The notes under the pieces were generated by a model. That model did no database searches. It was not told the origin of the DNA and saw only the letters and a program-made list of their open reading frames with translations. 64,000 nt of DNA, taken from assembly GCA_036785705.1 (NCBI GenBank), contig JAWUZG010000332.1, forward strand, positions 3,472,001 to 3,536,000, in the 5' to 3' direction. Of the stretch, positions 24,675 through 37,189 are shown piece after piece. The stretch is from Acanthornis magna. Taxonomy: Eukaryota > Chordata > Aves > Passeriformes > Acanthizidae. Both the position numbers and the translations under genes were made by a program. Numbering within the stretch: position 1 is the first letter of the stretch; every line of letters begins with the position of its first letter.

Positions 24675-24925
24675 AATCACAGAATGATGGAATCGCAGAA
24701 TGGTTGGGGTTGGAAGTGACCTTAGGGTCATCTTCCACTGTCCCAGGCTGCTCCAAGCCCTATCCAGCCTGGCCTTGGACACTTCCAGGGATTCAGGGAC
24801 AGCCAGAGCTTCTTTGGGCAACCTGTACCAGGGCCTCACCACCCTCACATGGAAAAATTTCTTCCTAATATTTAATCTAAACTTACTCTCTTTCAGTTTG
24901 AAGCCATTCCTCTTTGTCCTAACAC
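24675..24925 (-). mobile_element. CR1 LINE 3' fragment, antisense
   Basis: Starts with the inverted tail 'atcacagaatgatggaatcg' and 'ggttggggttggaagtgacc', continues through 'ctccaagccctatccagcc' and 'acttccagggattcaggg', and ends in 'cattcctctttgtcctaac'. These are standard blocks of a songbird-type CR1 3' region. A clean copy truncated near 24925. Confidence 0.92.
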
Positions 24926-25794
24926 TAATGTTCACAAGGAGTTCAGTGGCTTCTTCAAATCAGCCTTCCTGAGTTGAAAAATGGTTGGAATGGTTGCCCA
25001 TGTAGGTCATGCCCATGGTTGCCCAAGGTCTCCCTGGAAGTTCACAAACCCCCTGATTTTTGTTTGCTAACACGTTGTCTATTTTTACTGAAACCTTCTT
25101 CAAAACTGTTCAAAATTTGTCATCGACCAAAAACATTCTGTTTAAATACAGTTTCTGAAAAAAGTGAATGCTCATAATTCTGCAGAATATGGCAAATGTC
25201 AAATTGAATTCATGCCAACTCCACTTATTTATTAAAAAGGGACAATCTTTCCATTTAAGTAAGTTCCTATCAAATATTTTGGCCAGCTCCCTTAACTGTA
25301 GCTTTAATTGTGATCTAGTTATCCTGCTGGAGCCCATCAAATGAACAGAGGTGAGGACACGGAACAGAAATTGCTTGGGAGTGAAATCAAGGGCAGACGA
25401 GGAATTCCCTACCCCCATGATAGAAACCCACCCATTGCCAAGGAAAGCTCATTGCTCAGACTTCAAACACTACAGCTTGTGCTTAATTTGGATACCACGG
25501 TTCTCCTGCTAGGATGAAAAAGTGCCAGTCTTACTCCAGGCAAAAAAAATTGGGGGCTTAGCAGAGCTGCCAGGTCCCATCTTTGCACAGGAGCAATGCC
25601 ACGGTCTACAGCAGCGACGACAGCAGCAGCCGGCTCGGAGGGATGATGGTGAGTTGGATAGGGGTGGGAGGAGGCCTTTCTGTACACACTGGGCAGTCAG
25701 TCTGCCTTTCTTTCACCTTAAAACACAAAGTTATCACCCTAGAGCACAGCCCAGGGTCATTAACCTGTGAGGTCTCAGCAGTGCTGGATGGAAC
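24926..25794. other. Unique AT-rich sequence, no gene seen
   Basis: Low GC at 25060-25330. The minus-strand frame at 25110-25418 has no supportable exon ends. Confidence 0.4.
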
Positions 25795-25915
25795 AATGAG
25801 AGGCGATGGTAGCAGGTGGAATATTCAGGTTGGATATTAGAAAAAATGCCTTCCCAGGATGGGTGGTGCAGCCCTGGGTTGGGTCACAGAGGTGTGGGAT
25901 TCTCCAGACATGGCC
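25795..25915 (+). mobile_element. Short diverged CR1 LINE fragment
   Basis: The block 'ttcaggttggatattag' followed by a degenerate 'gccttcccaggatgggtgg' and 'gggattctccagacatgg' resembles the sense CR1 segment upstream of the 3' tail. The copy is short and has no tail, so the call is tentative. Confidence 0.5.
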
Positions 25916-26469
25916 AAACAGAGGCACATCTGACTGCCAACAGTCCTGCTCCAAGCAGCAGGATGGACCAGAGACCTCCCAAGAGATGGACTCTGTTTCC
26001 TTGTTGTATTTTGTGTCCCAGTCTGGCAGGCTGTGCCATTATCTGTGTCACTGAGCTCAGGTGTAGCATCCTCTCCTAAGAGCTCCTGTGGGCAGGCAGA
26101 CCTTGTTGGAAACACTGAGCCATTTCTGTGCAATGATTTTTTTGGGGAAGGTGAGCACATACAGGCACAGACAGCTTAAGTGCTGGAAGCATTTCCAGCC
26201 TACAGCCTCTGTCCCCATAAAGCTTCGGAGAAATACCTTTCTCTCCAGGTCAGCTGCTGTTGCCACTGCTGGATGGGCTGTTGATGAACCTTCTTGACCT
26301 CAGGGCAGCTCAGAGCCAAGGAGTAAAGGTGGACCCCTCCTGGACCTTATCCCAGAGCCCTCTGAGGCCACAGCCCCTCTCAAAACTCAGTCCCGACCCC
26401 TCTGGGACCTCAGCCCCCACCCAGGCTCCCAGATGGGCTGGTTTGATTGTGCTCTACCTTCAAACAAGG
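25916..26469. other. Unique sequence, no gene seen
   Basis: No repeat or exon recognised. Confidence 0.4.
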
Positions 26470-26545
26470 ACAAATGAGGTGGAATTCAGAGAAGAGCAAC
26501 AGGAATGATTACGGGGGTGGAGGTAATGGCTGAGGAGGAAAGATT
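26470..26545 (+). mobile_element. Diverged CR1 LINE fragment
   Basis: The segment 'cagagaagagcaacaggaat' followed by 'gaggaggaaagattttg' matches the sense CR1 block that normally sits several hundred bases upstream of the 3' end. It may be the upstream half of the element whose tail is at 26845, with unrelated sequence between. Confidence 0.45.
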
Positions 26546-26844
26546 TTGAAACTTAAAGATGGATAGCCAGGCTACAAGCCTACATGCAGAGACATTATCA
26601 TCAGTCATTAAGCAACACAACACTGCAGAGCCAGGGCAGGCTCATGATTCAAGACAGCCCAGTCTCCAAAGCGCTGTAGCCCAGAGGAGCAGCGCAAGGC
26701 CGGGCGGAAGGACCCTGCTCAGGCTTGTGAGCATAAGCATTTATTTTGATTTTTTCCCTCAGTGCAACATCTCACAGTATGAAGTGAAATTCTGTTTGGC
26801 ACTAGGCAGTACCACAGGGGCACCAGGGGAAGAGAATCTCCTAG

Positions 26845-26959
26845 CATCAGGACTTGATGATCTTGGAGGTCTTTCCCAACCTTAGTGACTTTGTGATTCT
26901 ATGGTGCTATGACCCTGTAATTCTGTGATCCCATGATTCTATGGTTCTATGATTCCATG
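26845..26959 (+). mobile_element. CR1 LINE 3' end with 8 bp tail repeats
   Basis: Sense CR1 end: 'ggacttgatgatcttggagg' and 'tctttcccaaccttagtg', then an extended tail of degenerate ATTCTRTG units (gattctat, ggtgctat, ttctgtga, gattctat, ggttctat, gattccat) at about 26894-26959. The tail is the longest of any CR1 copy in the window. Confidence 0.92.
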
Positions 26960-27259
26960 CTCAGGGAAACTATCTAGAAATTGGAATTTTCTTGGCATGG
27001 CGCCGATCAGCCAGAGAAAGTGCCAGAGCCCCACTGCTCAGGACACTGATGTTAGACTGGACAAAGCACTGGGCAGTAGCCAATGGTGAGGAAAGGCAGT
27101 AGCCAGCAGATGGACAGAGCAATTGGAGGAGGCTTTCCCAGCAGAGATTGGCAGCAGAGGGGCCAGATTTGCCTCTGGTGTAACCCCCAGCCTCCCTGTG
27201 AGAGGTGGCAAGCCCTTCTCAACACCTTCACCCAGGGAAGAGCCGGGCTTTGATCGCAA

Positions 27260-27480
27260 AGCGTTCCCACAAAGTTTGCAAACCGCAAATGCCACGAGGC
27301 GAGACGGGGAGGGAGCGAGGGAGCGGAGAAAGGGGAGCCATTAATATGCAGCTGGTGCACGGGCCTGGGAGAAAGGAGCCGCCGATGACCACCTGGAGCT
27401 GACGCTTAGAAACCCACAATAAAAGCTGAACGGATGGCTGAATGCAAGGCCCAGCAAATCAAAACAGATGCAGTGAGCTG
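27260..27480. promoter_or_regulatory. Candidate enhancer: POU-type site flanked by E-boxes in a purine/CpG-rich setting
   Basis: A POU/octamer-like 'attaatatgca' at 27340-27350 runs directly into the E-box CAGCTG at 27349-27354, and a second E-box CACCTG follows at 27390-27395, all within 56 bases. The upstream flank is CpG- and purine-rich ('cgaggcgagacggggaggg'). Juxtaposed POU and E-box sites are a known arrangement in neural enhancers. No transposon or simple repeat explains the block. Confidence 0.35.
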
Positions 27481-30400
27481 GGGCCAGTGGAACCAGCAGC
27501 CAACAGTGACAGCAGAGCCCACGGGCTGGGGGCACGTGGTTGGCACAGAGAAAGGAGGAGGCCAGAAAGAAGCACAGATGAGCTCTACCAAGGGAATCAA
27601 AGGCCTGCTGTTCCGAGAGCCAGAACAAACGGCAAGTGTGCTCCTGCCACACATGGCATTGACAGCGGGAGCTGCGTGGTCCTCCGTGTCCCTCCAGGAG
27701 CCAGCCAGAGGCAGGCTGCTTCCAGGCTCAGCACAGGATCCTCCATCCTCCCTCCTGCCTTCCCCCGGGGAGAGCTGCCCTCGGTCACACACTGCTGGAG
27801 AGAGCTCAGGGATCTGCTCTTCCAAAGCAATGCTGCAGCCAAAACTCCTCTGTCTTCCAGCATCCAAGCCCTTCCTATCACAAGGGAGGGAGATCATCCT
27901 TTCCTCACCCAGCACGGTTTGCGGGTTTGGTCACCTGGAGCGAGGGCTGCACCAGCTGTGGCTCCCAGGATGGCTTTGCATGGTGGCACTTGTGTGAAGA
28001 GCTGAGAAGGGAAGGAAAGGTCCACACTGCTGAGGCCACCTGCCCCTTGCCCTGTGGGGACATTGAGCTGTGGGCTGGCACAGCCACCGGCACCACGAGC
28101 CTGGTGACAATACTCCTGTAGAGAGGAGAGCTGATTTTGTAGCCAAGGACACAGACCAGAAGCTCTTGCGTCAAGTGGCATCCATGCATCTCTGTAGGAC
28201 ATGTGAGCACATTAGAAATGGATAGTAAGTGTTTGAGATTCATACCAAACATCTGGGACAGCAGATTTGTGTGCCTGGTGAGGAACTTCTGGAGTTGGAA
28301 CACCTCAGCCCTGAGCTCATGTGCAGGACCGCAAAGGCCCTGAGTCTTTGGCTTCCTTGCACCAAGCTATGCACAGCAAGGCAGAAGCTGGGCATATCTG
28401 CACTAACAAAATCTCCAGGAGCAGCAAACCTGCCTTGAACAACTCAAGCCTTCTTTAAAGAAGGAAAAAATCCCCATAAATCCACTTGAAAACTCTCTTT
28501 TGACTCCTGGCATCTCCTCCATTTGTTTGTGGCCTCCCTTGTGAAAGACCATAAAAGAAAATTTTGCAAAGGGTAGGGTGGGGGTTTTTTTTGAGATCCT
28601 TCTTGCTGCTCCCAATGCACAGCCCAATTTAGAGGAGTGTTGCTTCATCTCCCGAGCTCCTCACAGTTAACCTGTAGAGCAAGACAGCCTCTGCAGTGCT
28701 GTAACAACCCATTAGACAGCCAGTCAATCACACCAGTGATCACTGTAATGGTGCACACACCAGAGGATGCCTCCCCACCAGAGCCAGGCACAGCAGTACA
28801 CCCACCAGACCCCCTGGTGTCAGCTAAGGGATCAAAGGATATTAAAGTGGTAAAAATAAAATTCTCAACCTGTTCTCTTCTCCAGCTGCCTCTTCTTGCT
28901 GGTACAGACACAGTGTCCTGAGGATGCCATGCCCATGTCAGAGAGGGCCCCTCCAGCTGGGGTTTGGCTGTCAGCCTCTGTCTAAAAGCTCTCCTCTCAT
29001 CAGCTCACCAGCACCTGCTCCCCAGGAAGCTAAAATCAGATGGCAGGGTATGCTGGAAGCAGGAATCTCTGTCTCTGTCCCTGTCCTTGGCCTTCTTAAT
29101 CCCCATGATGAATGATGCTGAGATCCAGTACAGGAGCCTGACTGTACAGGGCAAACTGGTCTTCAGAGCTGTCCTGCTGCTCTTTCCTCTTCCATTGTAT
29201 TGTGTCCTGTCCTTGGTGTGTGATGGATACAGGGGGCAACTCCAGAGTTACCTCTTGGCTCCAGAGAAGATGCACTTTGTGGCCAATCCCTCACAATCTA
29301 GGGATTCACAATCTAGATGAGGACAGCTTTAGAAACTGCATCAGGAGATGTTTTTATTTCCTCTCCAGCCTGAAGCCCTTGAAGAGTGTCGCCCACAGGC
29401 TTAAGCTCTTCTCAGCAAGCCTCAAACTAACTAAAATATATCAAAGCTAGATTCTCATATACGCCCCCAAACCTCCCAAATATCCAAAGCCTTGCATTAA
29501 AACCAGCCTAACCAGCACTCTCTTTATGCCCCAAAACAGAAGGCGTTTCTGGAAGGGAAACCTGGGTCTCTTCATATTACTGGACATCGTGCAGTGGTGA
29601 CAGGACAAGAGCCTCTGGACTGTGCCACTCAAAATGATCTAATTGTTTCTTCTGGCCTTAAAAGTCATTTATCAAAAGCACGCCAACTCTGTACTGGGCC
29701 AGCAAAGCCACTGCTATAGATCTGGCAACAAGATGTCCAGATCTACAGTAGCCATTGACACCATCATGATGGATCTGCTGAAGAAAGCTTGGGTAAAGGA
29801 GGGGGATGTATATAACAAGGAATATGGTACACATATAAATATGTGCAGACTTCAGTGAGCAATAAATCAGTTGAGAACCCCTTAGTGTTTAGAGAAAACC
29901 AAGCTATGTTCTAGTCAATCAATCTGTTGCTGAAAATATTATTAATGCCTGGCACATAGATTTATGATGAAGGCTAGATGGATGCAAAGGAAACGTTTGT
30001 TAGTGGGAATTTTTGATGACTGTGCTGAAATATCATTCATTTGTGAAAAGAAATCTAAATACAATCATCATGGTTATTTATCAAGGAACAGAGTCATCTC
30101 CATCTCTTTGTTTCCACCTTACAATGCAGGATACCTTCAGGACTCTCCTGTCTCTCTTTCTGTCTTACATGCACACAAGTTAAAAATGGGTACCTGTACA
30201 CAGCATCGTGGCAGGAGCTACACCATCATCACATCATTCCCAACACAACCTGAGATGCGGGGCCTTGGTCGGTGTTTGGAGCCTAATGGCACAAAAGTCA
30301 CCACGTAGGATGTCACCTCAGGGACGCCTCCTGCATGTCTCCGTGCAGGGATGGACACATGAGAGGGAAGACGTCCCTTCTGTAGACATTGTTAAGCACA

Positions 30401-30999
30401 GGGGTTATGAAGCTCAAAGGAATTACAACAGAACATCTACAGAAGGTCAATAGGAAGAGCAGTTTATATCAATATGAGCATTTCTGACACTGCTCGTGGG
30501 TTTGTGGATGGGTGCTGAACCAACAGTATCTGGAAGTGGCATAAGTCCCAACTTCTCCTCATCCCAGCCCTGCTGGTCATGTTTCCACTTTGCCATCACC
30601 AGTTCCTGCCTTCCCCAAGAAGATGTCTGAGCTGCTGTTGGACCCTGGTGTGGTCATTCCCCCCCAGCTGCTGGCAGGGAGGTTCATGGTGTGGAAGAGT
30701 CAAGCTTTGTGGGATCTTTGCCAGAAGTGCACAGGAGATTGTCAGATCCTGTGGGACGCTGGCTCCAGCCTTCCCAACACCTCCATGAACATGTCTAAAT
30801 ACAGGCTTGGATGGAACCAACATGAGATGAGTTATTGTCTCCACAGCAGGAGGAGCTCATGGAGGTGGATCCAAAGCCTTCACCACGCTGAGCAGAGCAG
30901 CTCTGGGACCACTGCTCCAGCAGCAGCCTCGAGCTGAGCTCTGCCCCTCCAGTCACAGCCCCAGGCTGCCTGGGCCTGCTCTCCCAGCTCGCTTGCTTC
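27481..30999. other. Unique sequence, no supported gene
   Basis: Overlapping frames at 27406-28303 are open on both strands over the same bases and have no recognisable product. An 8-base T run is at about 28584-28591. Around 29640-29880 the sequence is AT-richer and ends with 'gcaataaatcag', a possible poly(A) signal with no supported transcript. Confidence 0.4.
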
Positions 31000-31480
31000 C
31001 CTTTACTGCTGTTTTTGTTTTCTTTCCACAGCTCGTTTTCTCGGTCATCCATGTCTCTGTGCATCATATATCACGCCTATGTGTCCGGAGGAAAGAAAGA
31101 TCCCCTCCAACCCAGCAGCCCTGTAACGGATGGACCTTCCCAATTCGCAGCGAGCTGACAGCTTGTGAGAACAACAGCTTGAATTACTGAAAGAACTTTT
31201 CCCACTGAGTTAATCTGCAATGGATGTAGGTGACCTTCTAAAGGCATCTATTAATCAAAAAACCAGTGCCCATTCAGTGTGCTAGGCTGAGCCCTTTGGG
31301 GGAGGGGGAGATACTAATTTCCCTCTGAGATAAATCATAATTTGACAATAATCATCTGCCCTAATCACTCCGATTCTTCCCTTTAATTATTTGTACACAC
31401 GGCTCTTCCTGCCTGAGAAACACAAAGGACAACATTAAAAATGGAAATGCTGTAGGCTTCAGCCACAGCTGTAAATCCCT
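31000..31480. promoter_or_regulatory. Candidate conserved non-coding element with an acceptor-like site
   Basis: A strong plus-strand acceptor-like tract ('ttttgttttctttccacag', ending at 31031) is followed by sequence without a useful frame and then, from about 31225, by AT-rich sequence carrying several homeodomain-type cores: 'catctattaatcaaaaaacc', 'gataaatcataatttgac', 'caataatcatctgcccta' and 'ctttaattatttgtac'. The texture is that of a deeply conserved enhancer or the untranslated exon of a non-coding transcript. Confidence 0.35.
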
Positions 31481-33879
31481 GTGAGGAGCAGAGCACCCAA
31501 TGGAGCCGAGCTGACAGAGTGCACCCTCCTTCCGAGGAGCAGGGAGCAGCCTTTCCCACTGCTTCCAGCCATAGGGAGAGCACTGGTCCCCGCCCAGGGA
31601 CCAGAGCATCAAGGAGAGGGCTGCTAGAGGGGACAGCAGAGAGCAGAGGGGTTTTAGGGCTGTCCCAGCAGCCTGGGGTGACACCTCAACACCGCACCCA
31701 CTGGAAGAGGCTGAGCCCCACACAACAGCCACGCACTCTTTCCCCTGGGAGGGCTGTAATAAGAGGGAGGCTGTGGAGACCGCAGGGTTAATGCCACACC
31801 AGTGCCCCTCGGACATTGGGAAGAAGGGCTGTGAGCTGGGGAGCCAGCGGACAGTGGGAGGGAGGAAGGAGGGAGGAAGGAAGGGAGGGTGGGAAGGGTG
31901 GTTTGGGTAGCCTTGGGCTGTGCTGATGTGCTGCCTTGGCCTGGCGCTGGCATGGGGTCTGTGCCCAGGGTGTGACCCTCTCCCAACACGACTGTGCCCC
32001 AGGGTGGCTCTGGCAGGCACTGAAGCCCAGCCCTGGGCAGTTCTCAGGTGGTGCCAGAGCGAGAGCAATGCCTGGGGACCCAGTGTGGGCCAGGACTGCA
32101 CTCCTTGGCATCCCCTGTCACCTGGCCATTGAGCTGGGGTGTGCAGCCGGGGCCCATGCCTGTCTCCAGCAGCTGGGCCTTTTGCTCAGCCACCTCGGAG
32201 CCATGGGATCCCCAGGGCACGCTCCAGACAGCACAACGCTGTGTCCTTGGGCACCCGTGAAAGCAGAGGAGACATTGATGGGGGTCAGGTGAGCGTTTCG
32301 TCAAACTCCGCACCTGTGAGACAGAAGTATAAATGGCAGTGGTGTGAGAATTTGCCCATGCCTGAAGTGGGGCAGGCAGTGGGGTGTCCCCATGGCAGCG
32401 AGGGTACAGTGGTCCTCTGCACGTGACTGACTGAAAACTGCTCAGCAAAACTCTTTTTCAGTAGACTCGTGGGATGAGGCAAACAGTGCGTGCTGTCCCT
32501 GGGAAAATGGGACTCCTCCTTTTTCTCCTTGGGAAGAAATCCTCTAAAACTGGAAACAGCCAGGAAATGCTGCACAGCAGCTCTTGGGAAGTGAGATTTC
32601 TCACTGCACCCATCTCCTCTCCCACTGGCCTGTGCCCAGAGCATCTCCCACCGTTCAGGCACAGGCTGGGTGTGCAGGCTCCTCACTGCCAGCCCCATGG
32701 GACAGGCAGCCTGGAGCCCATGCTGGTAGCCAGGATGAGTCCAGAGTGCAGCAGCATCACTTCAGAAACACACCAGCCACATTTTATCCTCTGCTTTGTA
32801 GGGCTCGGGGCCAGGACCTTTTAGGATTTAGACATCTGCCCTCCCAAAAAAACAAGCAAAATAGGAGGCAGCCTCCACAAGCTTCCCCAGTGTGACTGGG
32901 CTGACTTCTAGCATTCCCGGAGCCCAGGTCACTGTGCTGTCTCACAAGCTATACCATGGACCTACAGCACCATATGCTGGCCTAGCTTAGCATCTACACA
33001 GCAGTGCCGCCTGCCGTGCTCGCCGTGGTCCCTCGAGCAGAGCACAGCAGAGCACAGCACAGCTGGGCATCCATCCGCCCGCTCTGGGCCCAGGGAGCTG
33101 CAGGTGATGGAGATGCCCCCCGATCCCTGCTGTGGGACAGTCGGTGACAGGTGGGGACAGGTCTGAGAAGGAGCATGGCAGCACTGGACCAGCGGCCCTT
33201 GTGTGCCCAGTGCCCAGGAGAGCAGCTTCCCAGGACGCCCGTGCCAATGGTGTGAGCAGAGGGGGATGATGCTCAGCAGTGGGTCTGGGCAGCTGTGCCC
33301 TCCCTGACCTGCTCCAGCCCCGCCTTCCCCTCTGTGCTTTGTCCCCTGGGCAGTGCTGCACCAAAGCCTATCCTGTGGGACAGCTCTGCTCCAGTTTTGG
33401 CATCCCTGGGGGTACTGGAGCCCTCCCTTGGGACCCCACAGCTGCCCCAGGGCCCCTATGCAGACCGGCAGCTGCCCCACTGTGAGCCCAGCTGAGGCCA
33501 GCTCTGCATCCTGCCCCACCAGCGGCTCAGACCTGCCAGACTTGGCACAGCTCAGCTCGTGATCCTCCCTCAGATGGGAGGGACGGAGTGACCTTGAGCA
33601 ACTCTGGAAGTAACCACATTAACATTGAGCTGGGGAGGAGCAGGCTGTTTCCCGAAAGTCTAATCCATGGGACTCCCTGCCATGAGACACTGGCGGTGCT
33701 GAGAGCCAAGGATACAGAAATAAAGACTTAATACAACTGCTGAGAACTAACTGCATCCCTGAGGAAAACAGGCACGGTGCTTTTACGTGCCTGCTGCCTT
33801 TATCTCCCAGTTGCTGTCACAGGATGCCCCCTGGGCTGTCCAGCACTGACCGGGCAGCACTAAAGCTTGGATTGCAGTG
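31481..33879. other. Unique GC-moderate sequence, no supported gene
   Basis: Frames up to 246 codons (31361-32101, minus) and 185 codons (32962-33519, minus) overlap antisense frames and have low-complexity composition. A short CAGAGCACAG direct repeat lies near 33038-33062. Confidence 0.4.
31853..31901. repeat. Purine (GGGAGGAAGG) tract
   Basis: An almost uninterrupted purine run of GGGA and GGAAG units on the plus strand. Such mirror-like purine tracts can form triplex or G-quadruplex structures and are often length-variable. Confidence 0.85.
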
Positions 33880-33983
33880 CTTAGGGACACGGTTTAGGGG
33901 TGGACCTGGCAGTGCTGGGTTAGTGGTTGGACCCGATGATATTAGAAGGCTATTCCAGCCTCAATGATTCCATGATTCTGTGC
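33880..33983 (+). mobile_element. CR1 LINE 3' end fragment
   Basis: Sense CR1 end: 'gcttagggacacggtttag', 'ttggacccgatgatattag' and tail 'caatgattccatgattctg'. A short 5'-truncated insertion of about 100 bases. Confidence 0.9.
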
Positions 33984-34263
33984 TTATCTCCAGCCCAGTG
34001 AGGCATCACTGAGCATGAGCTTTCTGTGCCCACTCTGCAGTGCTATGGTGCTTCCTGAGCCATGGGGGACAGCTCAAAACCACATGTTCCCCTGGAGCAG
34101 CTCTGCTGGCAGACCCTGAGAGTGTGGAACACCATGAGTAACACTAGGGCTGTTTATGAGTGAGTCCTGCCATGGGCATGAGAGATGGATGGTTCCTTGT
34201 GGAGGAGAGAGCTCTAAAGCGCAGCATGGCCCAACCCAAAAACTACTGGGAGAAATCTGCCCT

Positions 34264-34396
34264 CATATAATTGTATGATAGTTTGGGTTCGAAGGGACCT
34301 TAAAGCTCATCTCCCTCCAGCTCCCTGCCACGGGCAGGGATACCACCCACTGCCCCAGGCTGCTCAGAACCCCGTCCAACCTGGCTTTGGACACTA
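34264..34396 (-). mobile_element. CR1 LINE 3' fragment, antisense
   Basis: Antisense CR1: inverted tail around 'ataattgtatgatagtttgg', 'gttcgaagggaccttaaag', 'ccccaggctgctcagaac' and 'ccaacctggctttggacac'. Recognisable similarity stops near 34396. Confidence 0.88.
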
Positions 34397-35427
34397 AACC
34401 GTACATCACCTTAGGTCCCTCCTGACCCCAAAACCTGCAGGGGCAGAGCTGGAGTAAGCAATAACCCATCCAAGCTCTGCATGTGCAGCAGGAGCTCACC
34501 ACATGCTCCAGCTGCACTTGCTTGGCAAAGAAACCCCTCCCACCATTCTGGCTAAGCCTCTCCTCCGTGTGGGATGTGCCTATGAGTGAGATGATATTGA
34601 ATGCCCAGCAAGCAGAGAGATGACCCTGCAGTCTCACAGCACCCACTGTGCCCCTGTTACCTGGGGATCAGTTTGCCCACAACATTGGGGCCGCAGTGGA
34701 GAGCCTGGGGAGAAATGGAGAGAGCCTTTGTCCCCATGGTCCAAGGATGCAAGAAACCAAACAAAGTGTAAGAGGTCAGCAAACACAATGCAGCAATTAG
34801 CACAGGCAGTGGGGAGGAGAGAGCAAGACAACAAAATTTATGGAGCTCAGGAGAGGGAATTCTCTGAGGGCACTGATCATGCACTATAAATACCTTCAAG
34901 GTAATGACAGAAATGGAGTGAATTATTCACCATCTCTGATGATGGGAGGGCAAGAGGCAGTGACCTGAATCTGAGGAAGGGAAGTCTGGGTGGGAGGAAG
35001 CCTGGGCAGCAGGAACAGCCCAGCGTGGGATGTGCTCCCTGGGGCCGCCCTGCTTTCTGTGCAGAGTCCATCTCTAATACATCCTTGGCTGAGTCCACGC
35101 CAATCCCAGTGTTGGAGGGGCCAAGGCCAGGTCGTGTGGGAGCTCCCAGCCTGCCTGCCCCTCCCGGCACAGAGGGAGTCAGTGGAGTTTCCTGCAGCTG
35201 GTGGCTGTGGCCCATACACAGACTCTGCTGCATTCCCGGGGCTGTGGCTGAGAAGGCAAACATCTTCCTTTGCCTGGGAGAGCTATCCACCTCCACCTGG
35301 CCCCACCCAGCTCAGTTTGGCATTTGTGACGGGGCCATCAAACTGTGCAAATCAGTAGGAGGGAGAGAGAAGACTATAAAGCTTTGACTTGGAAAGAACA
35401 ACAACAGAAAATTGCCTCCAGCAAGAT
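34397..35427. other. Unique sequence, no gene seen
   Basis: Frames at 34877-35387 on both strands overlap and are unsupported. 'ctataaatacc' at 34884-34894 is TATA-like but has no accompanying transcript evidence. Confidence 0.4.
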
Positions 35428-35795
35428 GTCAGCATCACAGACTGGCTGAGGTTGGCAGGGAACTCTGAAGGTTACCTGGCCCGGCCCCTGCGCAAGCAGG
35501 ACCACCCAGAGCCAGTACCCAGGGCCATGTCCAAACAGCTTTTGAACACCTCTGAGGATGGAGACTCCACAACTCCCTGTGCAACCTGTGCCAGTGCTTG
35601 GTCACCCTCAAAGTGAAAAATGTTTCCTGATGTTCAGAGGGACCTCCCTGTGTTTCTGCTTGTGTTCACCACCTCTTGTTCTGTCACTGGGCACCAATTA
35701 GTAGAGCCTGGCCCCATCTTTTTTGCACCCTGGCTTCAGGTTTTTATACACATGGATGAGGTCTCCCTGGAGCCTAAAAGATGGAGATATCCTGT
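35428..35795 (-). mobile_element. CR1 LINE 3' region, antisense
   Basis: Antisense CR1 of another subfamily: 'cacagactggctgaggttgg', 'aacacctctgaggatggag', 'gactccacaactccctgtg', 'ccagtgcttggtcaccctc', 'aaatgtttcctgatgttc' and 'gatgaggtctccctggagcc'. About 370 bases are preserved, one of the longer copies in the window. Confidence 0.92.
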
Positions 35796-37189
35796 GTACA
35801 GACAAGAAACCTCCTGCCTGCTGCTGGGGTGTATCTGCCTGTAGATGTGTGTGTCTGTGCTAAAGAGGAATGACCACACTGAGGGTATAGAGAGGCCCAG
35901 AAAGGTTCTGTGCTCCCACTGATTCTCTTGGAAGGGCTGGGGTTCAGTCCTGCTCCTGGTCCCCGTTGCTTCACAGCAACCCCAGTGGGGAGCTGTAACA
36001 GCTTTCCCAATACCTGCTCTTTGTTCTCTCTGCTGCCGGATTTCAGCCAATGACACAAGGAAAACGGAGAAGAGGTGGGAATAGCTCTGCTGTCCCCTCT
36101 GTTGTGGTGAGCTGTGGAGGCAGAAGTGCCTCCTGCGTGCTCTGGCAGCCTGGAAATGTGAAATGATTTGTTATGGAGGAGACTCATTGCATCTGCTGGA
36201 AGACCCACACTGATTTTTGGAGCTTTTCCTATCTCCCTTCAGATGGGTCTGTCCTTATCTGCATTTTCCCTGGAGGGACTCTTCGACTGCCTTATCATGG
36301 CAGCAGGCCTGGGAAACAGCTAAGGGTCCCCCAGAACTGTTTTGGAGGTCAGGGTGGCACTGGGGTACCCATCACTAGCAACCCACCAACCTCCCTCCTG
36401 GCAGAGGCAGATACTGGAAAGCAGGAAACCAGCGAGAAGAGTGGGTCAGCTTGGGTGGTTCCTGCAGCCTCACCAGGAAACAGAAAACAGTGCTCTGACC
36501 TCATGCTTGTCATGCAGAGTCACATCATGAGCCAGGACCCTGGATGTGCCGTCTGAGCTGTGTCGGTGTCCTGCATTTCTCATCCATCTCCAGCCATGTG
36601 GAGAAGGTGGCATGGGCTGGAATGGCATAGTCTAAAGGACATTTGTTGGCTCTAAAACCCACAGAAACCACGGGAGTTCCTGTTCCCTCTAGCTGGACAG
36701 GTGGCCATAGGCAGGGTGGTCAGCCTCACTGTTGGGGAGCAATAAGAAAAGGAAAATCCACACTGGAAGAACATTACAGCTTTGGCAGCCCTGGGCCAGC
36801 TGCCTGGTTCGTGTCTCCCATAGAGAGGGACTGTTAAATTCAGTTTCTGGACACTGCAGTGGCACAGAGTGGCATGACAAGAGCAGGAAAACAATGATCC
36901 CTCAGACCCTGTTTGGTTCTGTCTGGCACTGGCAGACACGGTATCTGTCCCAAGCACTGATTCCGTATGCAGAGAACAAGGACATGGGTCTGCTCCAGCA
37001 TGGGACATGCAGCTTTTCAAGCCAGAGAAAGAGAAAAAGCTATGGAAACTGCCTCCTAAATGTGAAGTAAGTGGAGGCTGGCTCCAGACCCTCAAGACAA
37101 AGCTATAAATCTGCCCAGCCCTGCTGCAAAAGCATGAGACACCCTGGAACAGCCACATGGCGTCACGGTGTCCTTGATTTCTGCTTTCT
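35796..37189. other. Unique sequence, no gene seen
   Basis: No repeat recognised. The 188-codon minus-strand frame at 36652-37218 has no recognisable domain. Confidence 0.4.

Noticed and set aside
30590..30937. 115-codon plus-strand frame with some protein-like sequence
   Set aside because: No splice sites of quality at its ends and no recognisable family; overlaps minus-strand frames.
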